Source: an uncultured Acetatifactor sp. (GTDB taxonomy: Bacteria; Bacillota; Clostridia; Lachnospirales; Lachnospiraceae). From it: a stretch of DNA of 41,302 nt. A model generated the notes under the pieces. That model did not search any database. It saw nothing but the letters and a program-made list of their open reading frames with translations, and was not told the origin of the DNA. This document shows positions 22,862-30,526 of this stretch, piece after piece. The translations under genes were made by a program, and so were the position numbers. Each line of letters opens with the position of its first letter. Position 1 is the first letter of the stretch. The stretch lies in contig CANPYG010000013.1 in NCBI GenBank assembly GCA_947588205.1, positions 1 to 41,302 of the forward strand, given 5' to 3'.

Positions 22862-24175
22862 ATGAAGCGAGAATACTCTTCTACCAACGTATATGACGCA
22901 TTTCAGGAACGTCTTCATTATCTGTTCCAGGAATTCGATAATATCTTTGTCTCCTTCTCCGGCGGCAAAGACAGCGGTCTTTTGCTGAACCTGGTGCTGG
23001 ATTTCCAGAAAAAATATTATCCCCACAGGAAAATAGGCGTATTTCATGAAGACTTTGAAGCTCAATATACCGTTACCACCGAATATGTGGAGAGAACCTT
23101 TGAACGGATTGAAAAAGATGTGGAGCCTTTCTGGGTCTGTCTCCCCATCGCGACACGGACTGCCCTGAGCAGCTATGAGATGTTCTGGTATCCCTGGGAT
23201 GATAAAAAAGAAGATATCTGGGTGCGGCCCATGCCGAAGCACCCTTATGTGATTAATCTCCAGAACAATCCCATCACTACTTATAAATACCGCATGCACC
23301 AGGAGGACCTGGCCAAGCAGTTCGGGAGATGGTACAGGCTTTCCCACGGGGAGAAAAAGACCGTCTGCCTGCTGGGCATACGGGCGGATGAATCCATGCA
23401 GCGCTACAGCGGCATCCTCAACAAAAAATACGGGTATAAGGGCAACTGCTGGATTACCAGACAGTTTAAAGATGTATGGTGCGCCTCCCCCATCTACGAC
23501 TGGTCTCTGAGCGACGTATGGCACGCCAATTATCTTTTTCAATATGATTATAACCGGCTGTATGATTTGTATTATATGGCGGGTCTGCAGCCGGATCAGA
23601 TGCGCGTGGCGTCTCCTTTTAATGATTACGCCAAAGACAGCCTTAACCTCTATCGGGTGATCGACCCGGAGATCTGGGCGCGTCTTGTGGGGCGTGTGAA
23701 CGGCGCCAATTTCGGGGCAATTTATGGCCGTACAAAAGCCATGGGCTATAAGAACATCACGCTTCCGGATGGGCATAGCTGGGAATCCTATACCCTGTTT
23801 TTGCTGGACACCCTTCCGGCAAGGCTTCGCCATAATTACGTCCAGAAGTTTAAGACTTCCATCCGCTTCTGGCGCACGACAGGGGGCGGGCTGGAGGAGG
23901 AAACCATACAGGAGCTTTTGGACCACGGCTATCAGATCCGGCGCAACGGCATTTCCAACTATACGATCGGAAAGCACTCCCGCGTTATTTTTATCGGCAA
24001 AATCCCCGACCAGACAGACGACATCAAGTCCACAAAGGATGTTCCCAGCTGGAAGCGCATGTGCTACTGCATTCTGAAAAATGACCACATCTGCCGTTTT
24101 ATGGGGTTCGGCCTGACCAGACAGCAGCAGCAAAATATCAACATTCTAAAGGAGAAATATAAAAATGTCCTATAG
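22862..24175 (+). CDS. ibrA: IbrA-like PAPS reductase-family (PP-loop, DUF3440) protein
   Basis: 437 residues. The PP-loop SGGKDSG at 33-39 binds ATP and is followed by a PAPS reductase-type fold. A C-terminal DUF3440 region includes FGAIYGRTKAMGY and KRMCYCILKNDH. DndC and sulfonucleotide reductases share this fold, and E. coli IbrA acts with IbrB to activate eib genes. Whether it adenylates a substrate, reduces a sulfur compound or acts on nucleic acid is unknown. GGAAGG sits before ATG 22862; a TTG 27 bases upstream is less likely. Its last codons overlap the ibrB start by 11 bp, so the two are coupled. Confidence 0.9.
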   Translation: MKREYSSTNVYDAFQERLHYLFQEFDNIFVSFSGGKDSGLLLNLVLDFQKKYYPHRKIGVFHEDFEAQYTVTTEYVERTFERIEKDVEPFWVCLPIATRTALSSYEMFWYPWDDKKEDIWVRPMPKHPYVINLQNNPITTYKYRMHQEDLAKQFGRWYRLSHGEKKTVCLLGIRADESMQRYSGILNKKYGYKGNCWITRQFKDVWCASPIYDWSLSDVWHANYLFQYDYNRLYDLYYMAGLQPDQMRVASPFNDYAKDSLNLYRVIDPEIWARLVGRVNGANFGAIYGRTKAMGYKNITLPDGHSWESYTLFLLDTLPARLRHNYVQKFKTSIRFWRTTGGGLEEETIQELLDHGYQIRRNGISNYTIGKHSRVIFIGKIPDQTDDIKSTKDVPSWKRMCYCILKNDHICRFMGFGLTRQQQQNINILKEKYKNVL

Positions 24176-24698
24176 CAGTCCTGTTTACAGCATTATTTCG
24201 GTTCCAATCGAAAAAATAGAGCCCAATTCCTACAACCCCAATTCCGTCGCGCCTCCTGAACTGAGGCTTTTATACGAAAGTATAAAGGAAGACGGTTATA
24301 CCATGCCCATCGTCTGCTACTACGACAAATCCCGGGATATTTACGTCATCGTGGACGGTTTTCACAGATACCGTGTCATGCTGGATCATAAGGACATCTA
24401 TGACCGGGAAGAAGGACGCCTTCCCGTATCCGTGATCAATAAGGCCCTCGACTGCCGCATGGCCAGTACCATCCGCCACAACCGCGCCAGGGGCTCCCAC
24501 AATGTAGATCTGATGAGCAACATCATCAAGGAGCTGCATGAACTGGGGCGCTCCGACGCCTGGATTTCCAAGCACCTCGGTATGGATAAGGATGAAATCC
24601 TGCGTCTGAAACAGATCACCGGCATGGCGGCGCTCTTCCGCGATGTGGAATTCGGCAAGGCATGGCAGCCTATAGAAGAAGACGAGGACTTTGAATAA
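24165..24698 (+). CDS. ibrB: IbrB-like ParB/Srx-fold protein
   Basis: 177 residues with an N-terminal ParB-like nuclease/CTPase-type fold (about 10-110): IEPNSYNPNSVAPPELRLL, EDGYTMPIVCY and the GFHRYRV box corresponding to GERRxRA. A helix-turn-helix-like part follows (about 118-155, AWISKHLGMDKDEILRLKQI). It is translated from within the end of ibrA. E. coli IbrB works with IbrA as an activator; ParB-fold partners also accompany DndC-like proteins. No parA is adjacent, so chromosome segregation is unlikely. The C-terminus is acidic. Confidence 0.88.
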   Translation: MSYSSPVYSIISVPIEKIEPNSYNPNSVAPPELRLLYESIKEDGYTMPIVCYYDKSRDIYVIVDGFHRYRVMLDHKDIYDREEGRLPVSVINKALDCRMASTIRHNRARGSHNVDLMSNIIKELHELGRSDAWISKHLGMDKDEILRLKQITGMAALFRDVEFGKAWQPIEEDEDFE

Positions 24699-24740
24699 AA
24701 AATTCTTGCATAAAAACTTTTAAAAATGTTAAAAAATCCA

Positions 24741-24770
24741 TTGACATTTTATAACAGCAGATGTTATACT
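24741..24770 (+). promoter_or_regulatory. promoter of the cold shock gene
   Basis: TTGACA (24741-24746), an 18-bp spacer, TATACT (24765-24770). It predicts a leader of about 205 nt before the csp start codon. Confidence 0.75.
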
Positions 24771-24776
24771 TAACAT

Positions 24777-24980
24777 GTATTCTCAATGAAAGTCATGGGA
24801 CTCACATATCTTTGTAAGTCATTGTTACTTTTAATGATGCTTTACAACGGTATGTGAGTTTTTGGTATCGCATGAGGATCATGTTTCTTTTTGCTGCCGC
24901 ACGTAAATATTACGTGGCGCTGCGGTATGTGCACTCACAATACATGGGCATTTGCCCCAATTTTTAAAGGAGGTAAGGTT
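24777..24980 (+). promoter_or_regulatory. long structured leader of the cold shock mRNA
   Basis: Three structures are visible. First, ACTCACATA (24800-24808) pairs with TATGTGAGT (24851-24859), enclosing TCATT/AATGA, followed by a T-run, which is terminator-like. Second, CACGTAA-ATA-TTACGTG (24900-24916). Third, GGGC-ATTT-GCCC (24946-24957), ending about eight bases before AAGGAGGT. Long folded leaders are known on cold shock mRNAs, where they act as temperature-dependent switches. The first hairpin could be an attenuator. No known riboswitch motif was recognised. Confidence 0.6.
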
Positions 24981-25196
24981 ATGAATCACGGTACTGTCAA
25001 ATGGTTTAACGCGCAGAAGGGCTACGGCTTCATCACCAATGAGGCGAACGGAACTGAAGTATTTGTTCATTTCTCCGCGATCAACGCTCAGGGCTTCAAG
25101 TCTCTGGAAGAAGGCCAGAAGGTTACTTTCGATACCGAGTGTGATCCCCAGAATCCCAGCAAGATCCGTGCTACTAACGTAACTGTTGTAGGCTGA
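24981..25196 (+). CDS. cold shock protein (CspA family RNA chaperone)
   Basis: 71 residues, a single cold shock domain. RNP1 is KGYGFI (about 14-19) and RNP2 is VFVHF (28-32). The N-terminal GTVKWFNAQ is typical. It binds single-stranded RNA and DNA and keeps mRNAs unfolded. A perfect AAGGAGGT site six bases before ATG fixes the start; an upstream in-frame extension only translates the leader. It sits behind its own promoter and long leader. mntP follows 110 bp later after a strong hairpin. Confidence 0.97.
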   Translation: MNHGTVKWFNAQKGYGFITNEANGTEVFVHFSAINAQGFKSLEEGQKVTFDTECDPQNPSKIRATNVTVVG

Positions 25197-25244
25197 TCGG
25201 ATCCCGGAAGAATCTAAAGTCTGACTATGTGACGCACACACAGA

Positions 25245-25279
25245 TTGCCGCACCTATGCGAGGTACATAGGTGCGGCAA
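25245..25279 (+). terminator. perfect 14-bp hairpin between csp and mntP
   Basis: TTGCCGCACCTATG pairs with CATAGGTGCGGCAA around a seven-base loop. The following bases ATGCTATT are not a clean T-run, so this may be a terminator, an RNA stability element or an operator. It lies 27 bp before the mntP start codon. Confidence 0.5.
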
Positions 25280-25306
25280 ATGCTATTACGCTGACAGGAT
25301 AAAATT

Positions 25307-25870
25307 ATGAATCTATTCAGTTTATTCGCAATTGCCGTAGGCTTGTCCATGGATGCCTTCGCCGTTTCGGTCTGCAAGGGGCTTGCCATGCACAGGCTCA
25401 GCCTCAAAAATACGGTCATCATTGGTCTCTGGTTCGGGGGCTTTCAGGCGCTGATGCCTCTCCTGGGATATTTCCTGGGCAGTCAGTTCCAACGCTATAT
25501 TACATCCATCGACCACTGGATCGCCTTCGCGCTGCTCGCCCTGATCGGGATATCCATGATCAGGGAGGCTTTATCCAAGGAGGAGGAATCCATCAATGAC
25601 TCCGTGGACTTCCGGAATATGCTGGTGCTCGCCGTTGCGACCAGCATCGATGCCCTTGCCGTAGGAATTACCTTCGCTTTCCTGGACGTGAGCATCGTTC
25701 CCGCCGTTTCCTTTATCGGCATCATCACTTTCACCCTCTCCATGGCAGGCGTCAAGGTAGGCAATCTCTTCGGGATGCGGTATAAGTCCAGGGCGGAGCT
25801 TGCGGGAGGCATCATTCTGATCTGCATCGGTCTTGAGATCCTTCTGGAGCATCTGGGAATATTGCCTTAA
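25307..25870 (+). CDS. mntP: manganese efflux pump MntP
   Basis: 187 residues with six membrane segments, the standard MntP length. The two halves carry related metal-site motifs, [15 protein letters not shown] near residue 13 and [15 protein letters not shown] near 112. It exports Mn2+ to prevent manganese toxicity. AGGAT lies before ATG. In many bacteria mntP is under a yybP-ykoY Mn riboswitch; I do not see that motif in the 110 bases upstream. The next gene is on the opposite strand with its stop only four bases away. Confidence 0.95.
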   Translation: MNLFSLFAIAVGLSMDAFAVSVCKGLAMHRLSLKNTVIIGLWFGGFQALMPLLGYFLGSQFQRYITSIDHWIAFALLALIGISMIREALSKEEESINDSVDFRNMLVLAVATSIDALAVGITFAFLDVSIVPAVSFIGIITFTLSMAGVKVGNLFGMRYKSRAELAGGIILICIGLEILLEHLGILP

Positions 25871-25874
25871 GGCC

Positions 25875-27449
25875 CTATTTTACCGTCTCCATTCGGTAAA
25901 AACAGAGCGTGGAGATCGTGACCAGAATGGCCACGGCTCCCGCCAGGATCAGTATCATCAACCCATAGGCGGGATTGATACCTCCCAGCATAAAGCCCAG
26001 CACAGCCGCGAACACCGCTGCAAGGATCACAAGCCCTTGGACAAGGAGCTGAAAGAACTGCTTCCCCACATTTCCCAGGACATCTCCCACAGCCACCTCT
26101 GTAACCGTGAGGATATAAAGCTTACAGGCGCTGAGCATAACATAACCCAGGACGCTGAGCACCGTGGTGGAAAGCGGCATTCGCATCACTAAAGCGGGTG
26201 GCAGTACAAAGATCACCCCGTTCACCAATGCCTGAATATGCTGCATTGCGGTAGCGAAGATCAGCTTCCTGAAAGGATTGTCCGGGATCAGGAAGGTATA
26301 GGGCGAAAGCATTTCCTTTCCCCATTTGCCTTTATAGGCGGAGAAGATAAAAATCAGGTACGCCATCGCCGCAGGCACGATAAAGTCGTTGAAGGATCCA
26401 AATCCGCCTTCAGAGCGGTATAACCAGGCAATTCCGATACCTGCCCCCAGACTTACGAGCGTATTCATATCGAAGATAAAAAATCTATTCTTCTTATATT
26501 CCAGAAGCTGACGATAAAATATCGCCGCAGCGCCCCTTCCATGATAAGCGACGGAAGCCTTGGACAGCTTTCTCTTTTTTCCAAGCCGTACATCCGCCCT
26601 GCCCTGCCTGCGGCTTGCCAGCACCTCTTCATAATCGTCCGCAAATTTTTCCGCATCTTCAAAATACTCTCCCGTACACCGCATGCGCACAGACGCTGTG
26701 GTCACTGCGGCCACAAGCAGAAAATATAATATGGAGCACACGACATTAACAGGCGAAGGCCCAAGGAACAAAAGATGCAGGACAGCTATATACCATCCGA
26801 CCAAAGGAACCATCTGCACATAATCGCTATTCAGGTAGGCAAGCACAGTATCAAAGGACAATCCATTCCGCAGATATGCCAGTACCCCCAGGAGCACAAA
26901 CACTCCGATCAGGGCGTACGCCGCTTTGACTACAAGCCCTCTGCTCCTGTCGTCCATGCGCTCGGAACCATACATCAGGATCATGATGCCCGCTTCCAGC
27001 AGATTCTCCACGCCGAGGGAAAACAGGAAATACAGGGTCATCCTCCACCCGTCCACCCGGAAGATATAGATGCACAAAACCGCCAGGATCAGATTCAGCA
27101 AAACCGTCATGATAAGGTTCCTGGCATGGGCATAGAGAAGGATCAGCTTAGGGCCGACCGGCGCCGGAAACAGAAAATGAATGTCGCTATGACGGTAGAT
27201 CAGACCCTTGCGCCTGGCATAGGCGATCAGATTACCCGGAATGATCCAAAAGGAAAAGAGGGTGAAAACAGCCGTCATACCCTCCGGGGAATCCATATGC
27301 CACTCCCGGAACATGGCACGGAAGGAATAAGGAACAGCCGTAACGTAAAACAGCAATATCACCAGGTAAAAATAAGTGATCGGTTTTTTCAGGACCGTCC
27401 TCATACGGTTCCTGAATGACCTCCTATACAGATAAAAGAGTGCGTACAT
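25875..27449 (-). CDS. ABC exporter permease (putative ABC exporter family)
   Basis: 524 residues with about ten to twelve membrane segments in two halves, separated by a cytoplasmic region with basic residues (about 265-300, RRQGRADVRLGKKRKL). It matches the Clostridia/Bacillus putative ABC exporter permeases (PF16962-like). Translation is closely coupled to the ATPase: its ATG starts one base after the ATPase stop (TAG-G-ATG). Together they form an exporter whose substrate is unknown; bacteriocin, lipid and polymer export are all possible. Confidence 0.85.
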   Translation of the reverse strand: MYALFYLYRRSFRNRMRTVLKKPITYFYLVILLFYVTAVPYSFRAMFREWHMDSPEGMTAVFTLFSFWIIPGNLIAYARRKGLIYRHSDIHFLFPAPVGPKLILLYAHARNLIMTVLLNLILAVLCIYIFRVDGWRMTLYFLFSLGVENLLEAGIMILMYGSERMDDRSRGLVVKAAYALIGVFVLLGVLAYLRNGLSFDTVLAYLNSDYVQMVPLVGWYIAVLHLLFLGPSPVNVVCSILYFLLVAAVTTASVRMRCTGEYFEDAEKFADDYEEVLASRRQGRADVRLGKKRKLSKASVAYHGRGAAAIFYRQLLEYKKNRFFIFDMNTLVSLGAGIGIAWLYRSEGGFGSFNDFIVPAAMAYLIFIFSAYKGKWGKEMLSPYTFLIPDNPFRKLIFATAMQHIQALVNGVIFVLPPALVMRMPLSTTVLSVLGYVMLSACKLYILTVTEVAVGDVLGNVGKQFFQLLVQGLVILAAVFAAVLGFMLGGINPAYGLMILILAGAVAILVTISTLCFYRMETVK

Positions 27450-27450
27450 C

Positions 27451-28176
27451 CTATTGCCCTCCCTGCCGCGGATCGCCCGGCCCAGACCCTGTTCCGGTAA
27501 CCTGGAAGAACAGCTCCTCTAAGTCTTCGTTCCCTACCTGCTCTCTCGTATAACTGCCCAGAATATGCCCCTGGTTCATCACAAAGGTCACATCCCACAA
27601 CTCCTTCACCATTTCCAGCATATGGGTGCTGATCAGCACGGTGACTCCCTGGGCTTTCATCTCCAGGACAACCTGCTTTAACTCCTTGATCGCTGCCGGA
27701 TCCAATCCCACCATAGGCTCATCCAGCAGGATGACTTGCGGCTTTATTAAAAGCGCGCAGCAGATACTCACCTTCTGCATCATTCCCTTGGAAAGCTCAT
27801 TGCCCAGCTTATCCTGCTTGTCCAGCAGCTCGAAGCGCCCCATGAGCGCCTCCAATTCTTCCTCAGAAGTATCCACATTATATGCCCTGCGGATAAATTC
27901 CATGTGTTCCCGCACGGTAAGGCTCTCATACATGCTGGGCATCTCAGGCACATAAGCGAAAATCCTCCTTGCCTCAAGCTCCTTGGAGCCGATGCCCTGA
28001 ATCCGGATCTCTCCCTTGTATTTCAACAGACCCGCGATGCTTTTGATGACAGTAGATTTGCCTGCCCCGTTCGGCCCCAGCAAAATCCCCACCGTGCCGT
28101 CCGGCACCTGAAAGCTCACCTGATCCACCGCCAGGAATTTACCATATTTCTTTGACAGTCCAATGACCTCTAACAT
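27451..28176 (-). CDS. ABC transporter ATP-binding protein
   Basis: 241 residues. Walker A GPNGAGKST (about 34-42), the ABC signature LSKGMMQKV (about 132-140), Walker B VILLDEPMVGLD and a switch His in STHM are all intact. It powers the permease encoded immediately downstream. The C-terminus has a short Gly/Pro-rich tail. The family is the single-domain exporter type (CcmA-like) that pairs with ABC-2 permeases. TraX lies 90 bp upstream on the same strand and may be cotranscribed. Confidence 0.95.
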   Translation of the reverse strand: MLEVIGLSKKYGKFLAVDQVSFQVPDGTVGILLGPNGAGKSTVIKSIAGLLKYKGEIRIQGIGSKELEARRIFAYVPEMPSMYESLTVREHMEFIRRAYNVDTSEEELEALMGRFELLDKQDKLGNELSKGMMQKVSICCALLIKPQVILLDEPMVGLDPAAIKELKQVVLEMKAQGVTVLISTHMLEMVKELWDVTFVMNQGHILGSYTREQVGNEDLEELFFQVTGTGSGPGDPRQGGQ

Positions 28177-28266
28177 TTAACGCCCTTTCCTCCATATAGA
28201 ATCCATGGACCGCACGACGCCGCCCTTTATAACTTTCCCTTTATGCCCTTGCCCTTCTGCCCTTCC

Positions 28267-29133
28267 CTACAAAAGTGCTTCTGTCAGGAAATACAAGACC
28301 AACAGATGGAGCGGATAGAACAGATAGAAAACATATTTCAGTTTCAGTCCCCTTTCCCCATTATAAAAGGGAACCAGGATCAATCCAAGGGGAGCCAGAG
28401 TCTCCGTGCTGCCCATGGCGAACGTGACGTTTTGCCCAAGCACCTCCGGATCCAGCAGGGCTGACAGTCCGGCAAGACTTCCTTCCCCGAAACCGATCTG
28501 AACATAGAGCAGAACCTGTTTCACGATTTCCATGGCAGCGTCCCCAAACCAGAGGGACATCGTCCCGGCCATTACCTGGAGCCAGCGGTTCCGCCTGGTC
28601 AGATAAAGGACCACCATACATAAAATGCCATACGCCCCATAATCCGTGTCCAGAAGCTCCGCGGCAGCCATACACAGGATAACGCCCGCAGCGCCGAGAA
28701 AACCTGAACATATCCTGTTCCATCCTCTTTCGCTTATCTTCTGCATTATAATCAGGCTGACCAGTCCCAGGAAAAGAGTAAGAAATACGTTTTGTGATTC
28801 AGGATCCCAAGCGACTCCGGAAAAGGCAAGATCAAAGGGAATCTCAGAAACCAAAGCAAACAGTCCCAATCGGAAAGCGTACTTCCATACATTGGAGGTC
28901 TTCTCAAAGCCCTGTGTCAGCAGGAATGCAAAAATAGGGAACGCCACTCTGCCAATCACCATTCTCATCACATAATAAATAGCATACCCTCCTTCGCTCC
29001 AGTTTCCGGGCGTCGTAAGATAAGCCGATACCAGCGTTGCCCCGATGTGGTCGGTCAGCATTGCGGTAATAGCGATCAGCTTCAAGGTACTGCCGCTGAT
29101 CCCCCATTTTTTCAAGGTGAATTGATTTCCCAT
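28267..29133 (-). CDS. TraX-family membrane protein (probable acyltransferase)
   Basis: 288 residues with about eight or nine membrane segments. The N-terminal STLKLIAITAMLTDHIGATL contains the DH motif of TraX-type proteins, and RVAFPIFAFLLTQGFEKTSN and EIPFDLAF are family hallmarks. F-plasmid TraX acetylates the pilin N-terminus; chromosomal homologues in Firmicutes have unknown substrates. No conjugation gene is near, so the name should not be read as evidence for an ICE. GAAAGGAAAT lies upstream of ATG. A gap of about 280 bp precedes it. Confidence 0.9.
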   Translation of the reverse strand: MGNQFTLKKWGISGSTLKLIAITAMLTDHIGATLVSAYLTTPGNWSEGGYAIYYVMRMVIGRVAFPIFAFLLTQGFEKTSNVWKYAFRLGLFALVSEIPFDLAFSGVAWDPESQNVFLTLFLGLVSLIIMQKISERGWNRICSGFLGAAGVILCMAAAELLDTDYGAYGILCMVVLYLTRRNRWLQVMAGTMSLWFGDAAMEIVKQVLLYVQIGFGEGSLAGLSALLDPEVLGQNVTFAMGSTETLAPLGLILVPFYNGERGLKLKYVFYLFYPLHLLVLYFLTEALL

Positions 29134-29322
29134 GCCTGATTTCCTTTCTGATGGTCATTCTCTTATATTCATCATGAGGAATATATTTAATCATACACTA
29201 CTCCCCCTATTTTAAAATGTCAACCTTATATTCTTCACGATAGCTTATATCTCGTGCGGCACATCCGGACAGCTTCCGCCGCAGGGCGGTCCTTTAGGCG
29301 GAAAGGTCAAAATCCGCAGGGC

Positions 29323-29364
29323 AAATAAAAAGGCGGAACCCGCCTTCTCCGGTCAGGGTTCCGC
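29323..29364 (-). terminator. terminator of the orphan response regulator gene
   Basis: GCGGAACCC (29333-29341) and GGGTTCCGC (29356-29364) form a perfect 9-bp stem. On the minus strand the stem is followed by CTTTTTATTT. It lies 46 bp after the regulator stop codon. Confidence 0.85.
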
Positions 29365-29409
29365 ATCTGTCCTTTTATTCTTTTCTTCCCATATTTCTGC
29401 GTTCTAGGA

Positions 29410-30105
29410 TTATCCAACCTTATATCCTGTTCCCCACACCACCTTGAGATATCTCGGTTCCTTGGGATTGCGTTCAATCTTCTCGCGGATGTGACGGATA
29501 TGTACCGCAATGGTATTGTCCGCTCCGATCGCCTGCATATGCCAGATGGATTCATAAATCTGGGTAATGGAAAGCACCCTTCCTCTCTCTTGCACCAACA
29601 GCCTCAGAATCTTGTATTCGATAGGGGTCAACTTCACTTCCTTGCCATCTACCGATACCTTCCTGTGCGTATCATCGATCACAAGCTCCCCGACACGGTA
29701 GATCCTGTCAATATTGGCGCACATGCTCACCAGTTGGGTATAACGCCTCAGCTGGGACTTCACCCTTGCAAGAATCTCCAGCGGATTGCAGCCTAAGACA
29801 ATATAATCGTCCGCGCCTGCATTCAAAGCCATGATCTTCGAGCTCTCCTTATCGTCTGCAGATACTACGATGATCGGCACGCTGCTTCTCCTTCTGATAT
29901 CGGCGATCATCTCGATTCCATCCACGAACCCCTTTTGACACAGCTTTACATCCGTAATCAGCAGGTGGATATCCTGCTCCTGCAGCGTATCCAGCATCTC
30001 ACCGTAATCTCCCACGATCGACAAATGCAGCCCTTCCCCCGCGAATAAAGGGCCCATAATCTCCGCAATCCCCGTGGTGTTGTTATACACCAGAATATTC
30101 TTCAT
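29410..30105 (-). CDS. atypical OmpR-family response regulator
   Basis: 231 residues: a receiver (about 3-115) and a winged-helix DNA-binding domain (about 130-230, with LTPIEYKILRLL and TIAVHIRHIREKIE). Asp52 is kept in LLITDVKL. The acidic pair that binds Mg2+ is Asn8-Asn9 (ILVYNN). The conserved Lys-Pro after DDYI is Leu104-Gly105 (DDYIVLGCNP). With both changes, ordinary phosphotransfer chemistry should be weak or absent, so it may be phosphorylation-independent, like known atypical receivers. No histidine kinase is adjacent. AAGGAGAG supports the start, and a clear terminator follows, so it is a single-gene unit. Target genes are unknown; the divergent KAP-like gene is a candidate. Confidence 0.88.
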   Translation of the reverse strand: MKNILVYNNTTGIAEIMGPLFAGEGLHLSIVGDYGEMLDTLQEQDIHLLITDVKLCQKGFVDGIEMIADIRRRSSVPIIVVSADDKESSKIMALNAGADDYIVLGCNPLEILARVKSQLRRYTQLVSMCANIDRIYRVGELVIDDTHRKVSVDGKEVKLTPIEYKILRLLVQERGRVLSITQIYESIWHMQAIGADNTIAVHIRHIREKIERNPKEPRYLKVVWGTGYKVG

Positions 30106-30526
30106 ATTTATACTCTCCTTTCCGCCTTTCTCCCCTGAATTAGAGAAATGTGAATTCGGTGCTTCTGCATCCTATTCATCCTCTCTGAACTATATTCTAA
30201 GATTCACTTGTTTCATAATTGCATCAATTTTTAACTTTTTTTATTCTCTTTACTATATAGACCGTTTTTTCAACACAAATGTTTCAATTGTACTAAAAAA
30301 AATACAAAACAACGGATTCCGCACAAAATTCCGTGCAAAATTTTCTTCCTCTTGCCTGAAAGGATTGAAAAATGAAAAAAATTCGTGTATACTGTTTTTT
30401 TGTGACAGGTTATTTGGATGACGCAAGGGCTATGCTTTTTCAAAAATATATATGCACCTGGCGGCAAAGCCTCCGGTCAGGGGAAGAGCCGCGCGACACA
30501 CGTCAACACAAGAGGAGGATTGCTAT
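30106..30526. other. divergent intergenic region, regulator to KAP-like gene
   Basis: 421 bp, AT-rich in the first 300. It holds the promoter and a leader of about 130 nt for the KAP-like gene. The leader has GCAAAGCCTCCGG, which recalls a c-di-GMP-I riboswitch block, but the rest of that motif is missing. No gene was found. Confidence 0.5.
30365..30393 (+). promoter_or_regulatory. promoter of the zinc-ribbon/KAP-like gene
   Basis: TTGAAA (30365-30370), a 17-bp spacer, TATACT (30388-30393). It predicts a leader of about 125-130 nt. Confidence 0.7.

Noticed and set aside
22844..24133. Long open frame opposite ibrA
   Set aside because: Antisense to a gene with intact PP-loop and family motifs; the translation has no domain I recognise.
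25197..25306. yybP-ykoY manganese riboswitch upstream of mntP
   Set aside because: The region is too short and lacks the conserved loops; only a simple perfect hairpin is present.
28267..29133. Sign of a conjugative element, because of TraX
   Set aside because: TraX homologues are widespread on chromosomes and no relaxase, coupling protein, T4SS or integrase gene is present.
28904..29194. Small upstream gene before TraX starting at 29194 with GGGGGAG upstream
   Set aside because: Only the first 20 or so codons lie outside the TraX gene; the rest is the TraX coding region in another frame. A short upstream peptide is possible but cannot be supported.
30430..30505. Possible c-di-GMP-I (GEMM) riboswitch, because of GCAAAGCCTCCGG upstream of the KAP-like gene
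   Set aside because: Only that block and a loose GACGCAAGGGC segment match. The 5' GGCAAACC stem, the GAAA loop and the 3' stem closing the motif are missing. A covariance-model search would decide.
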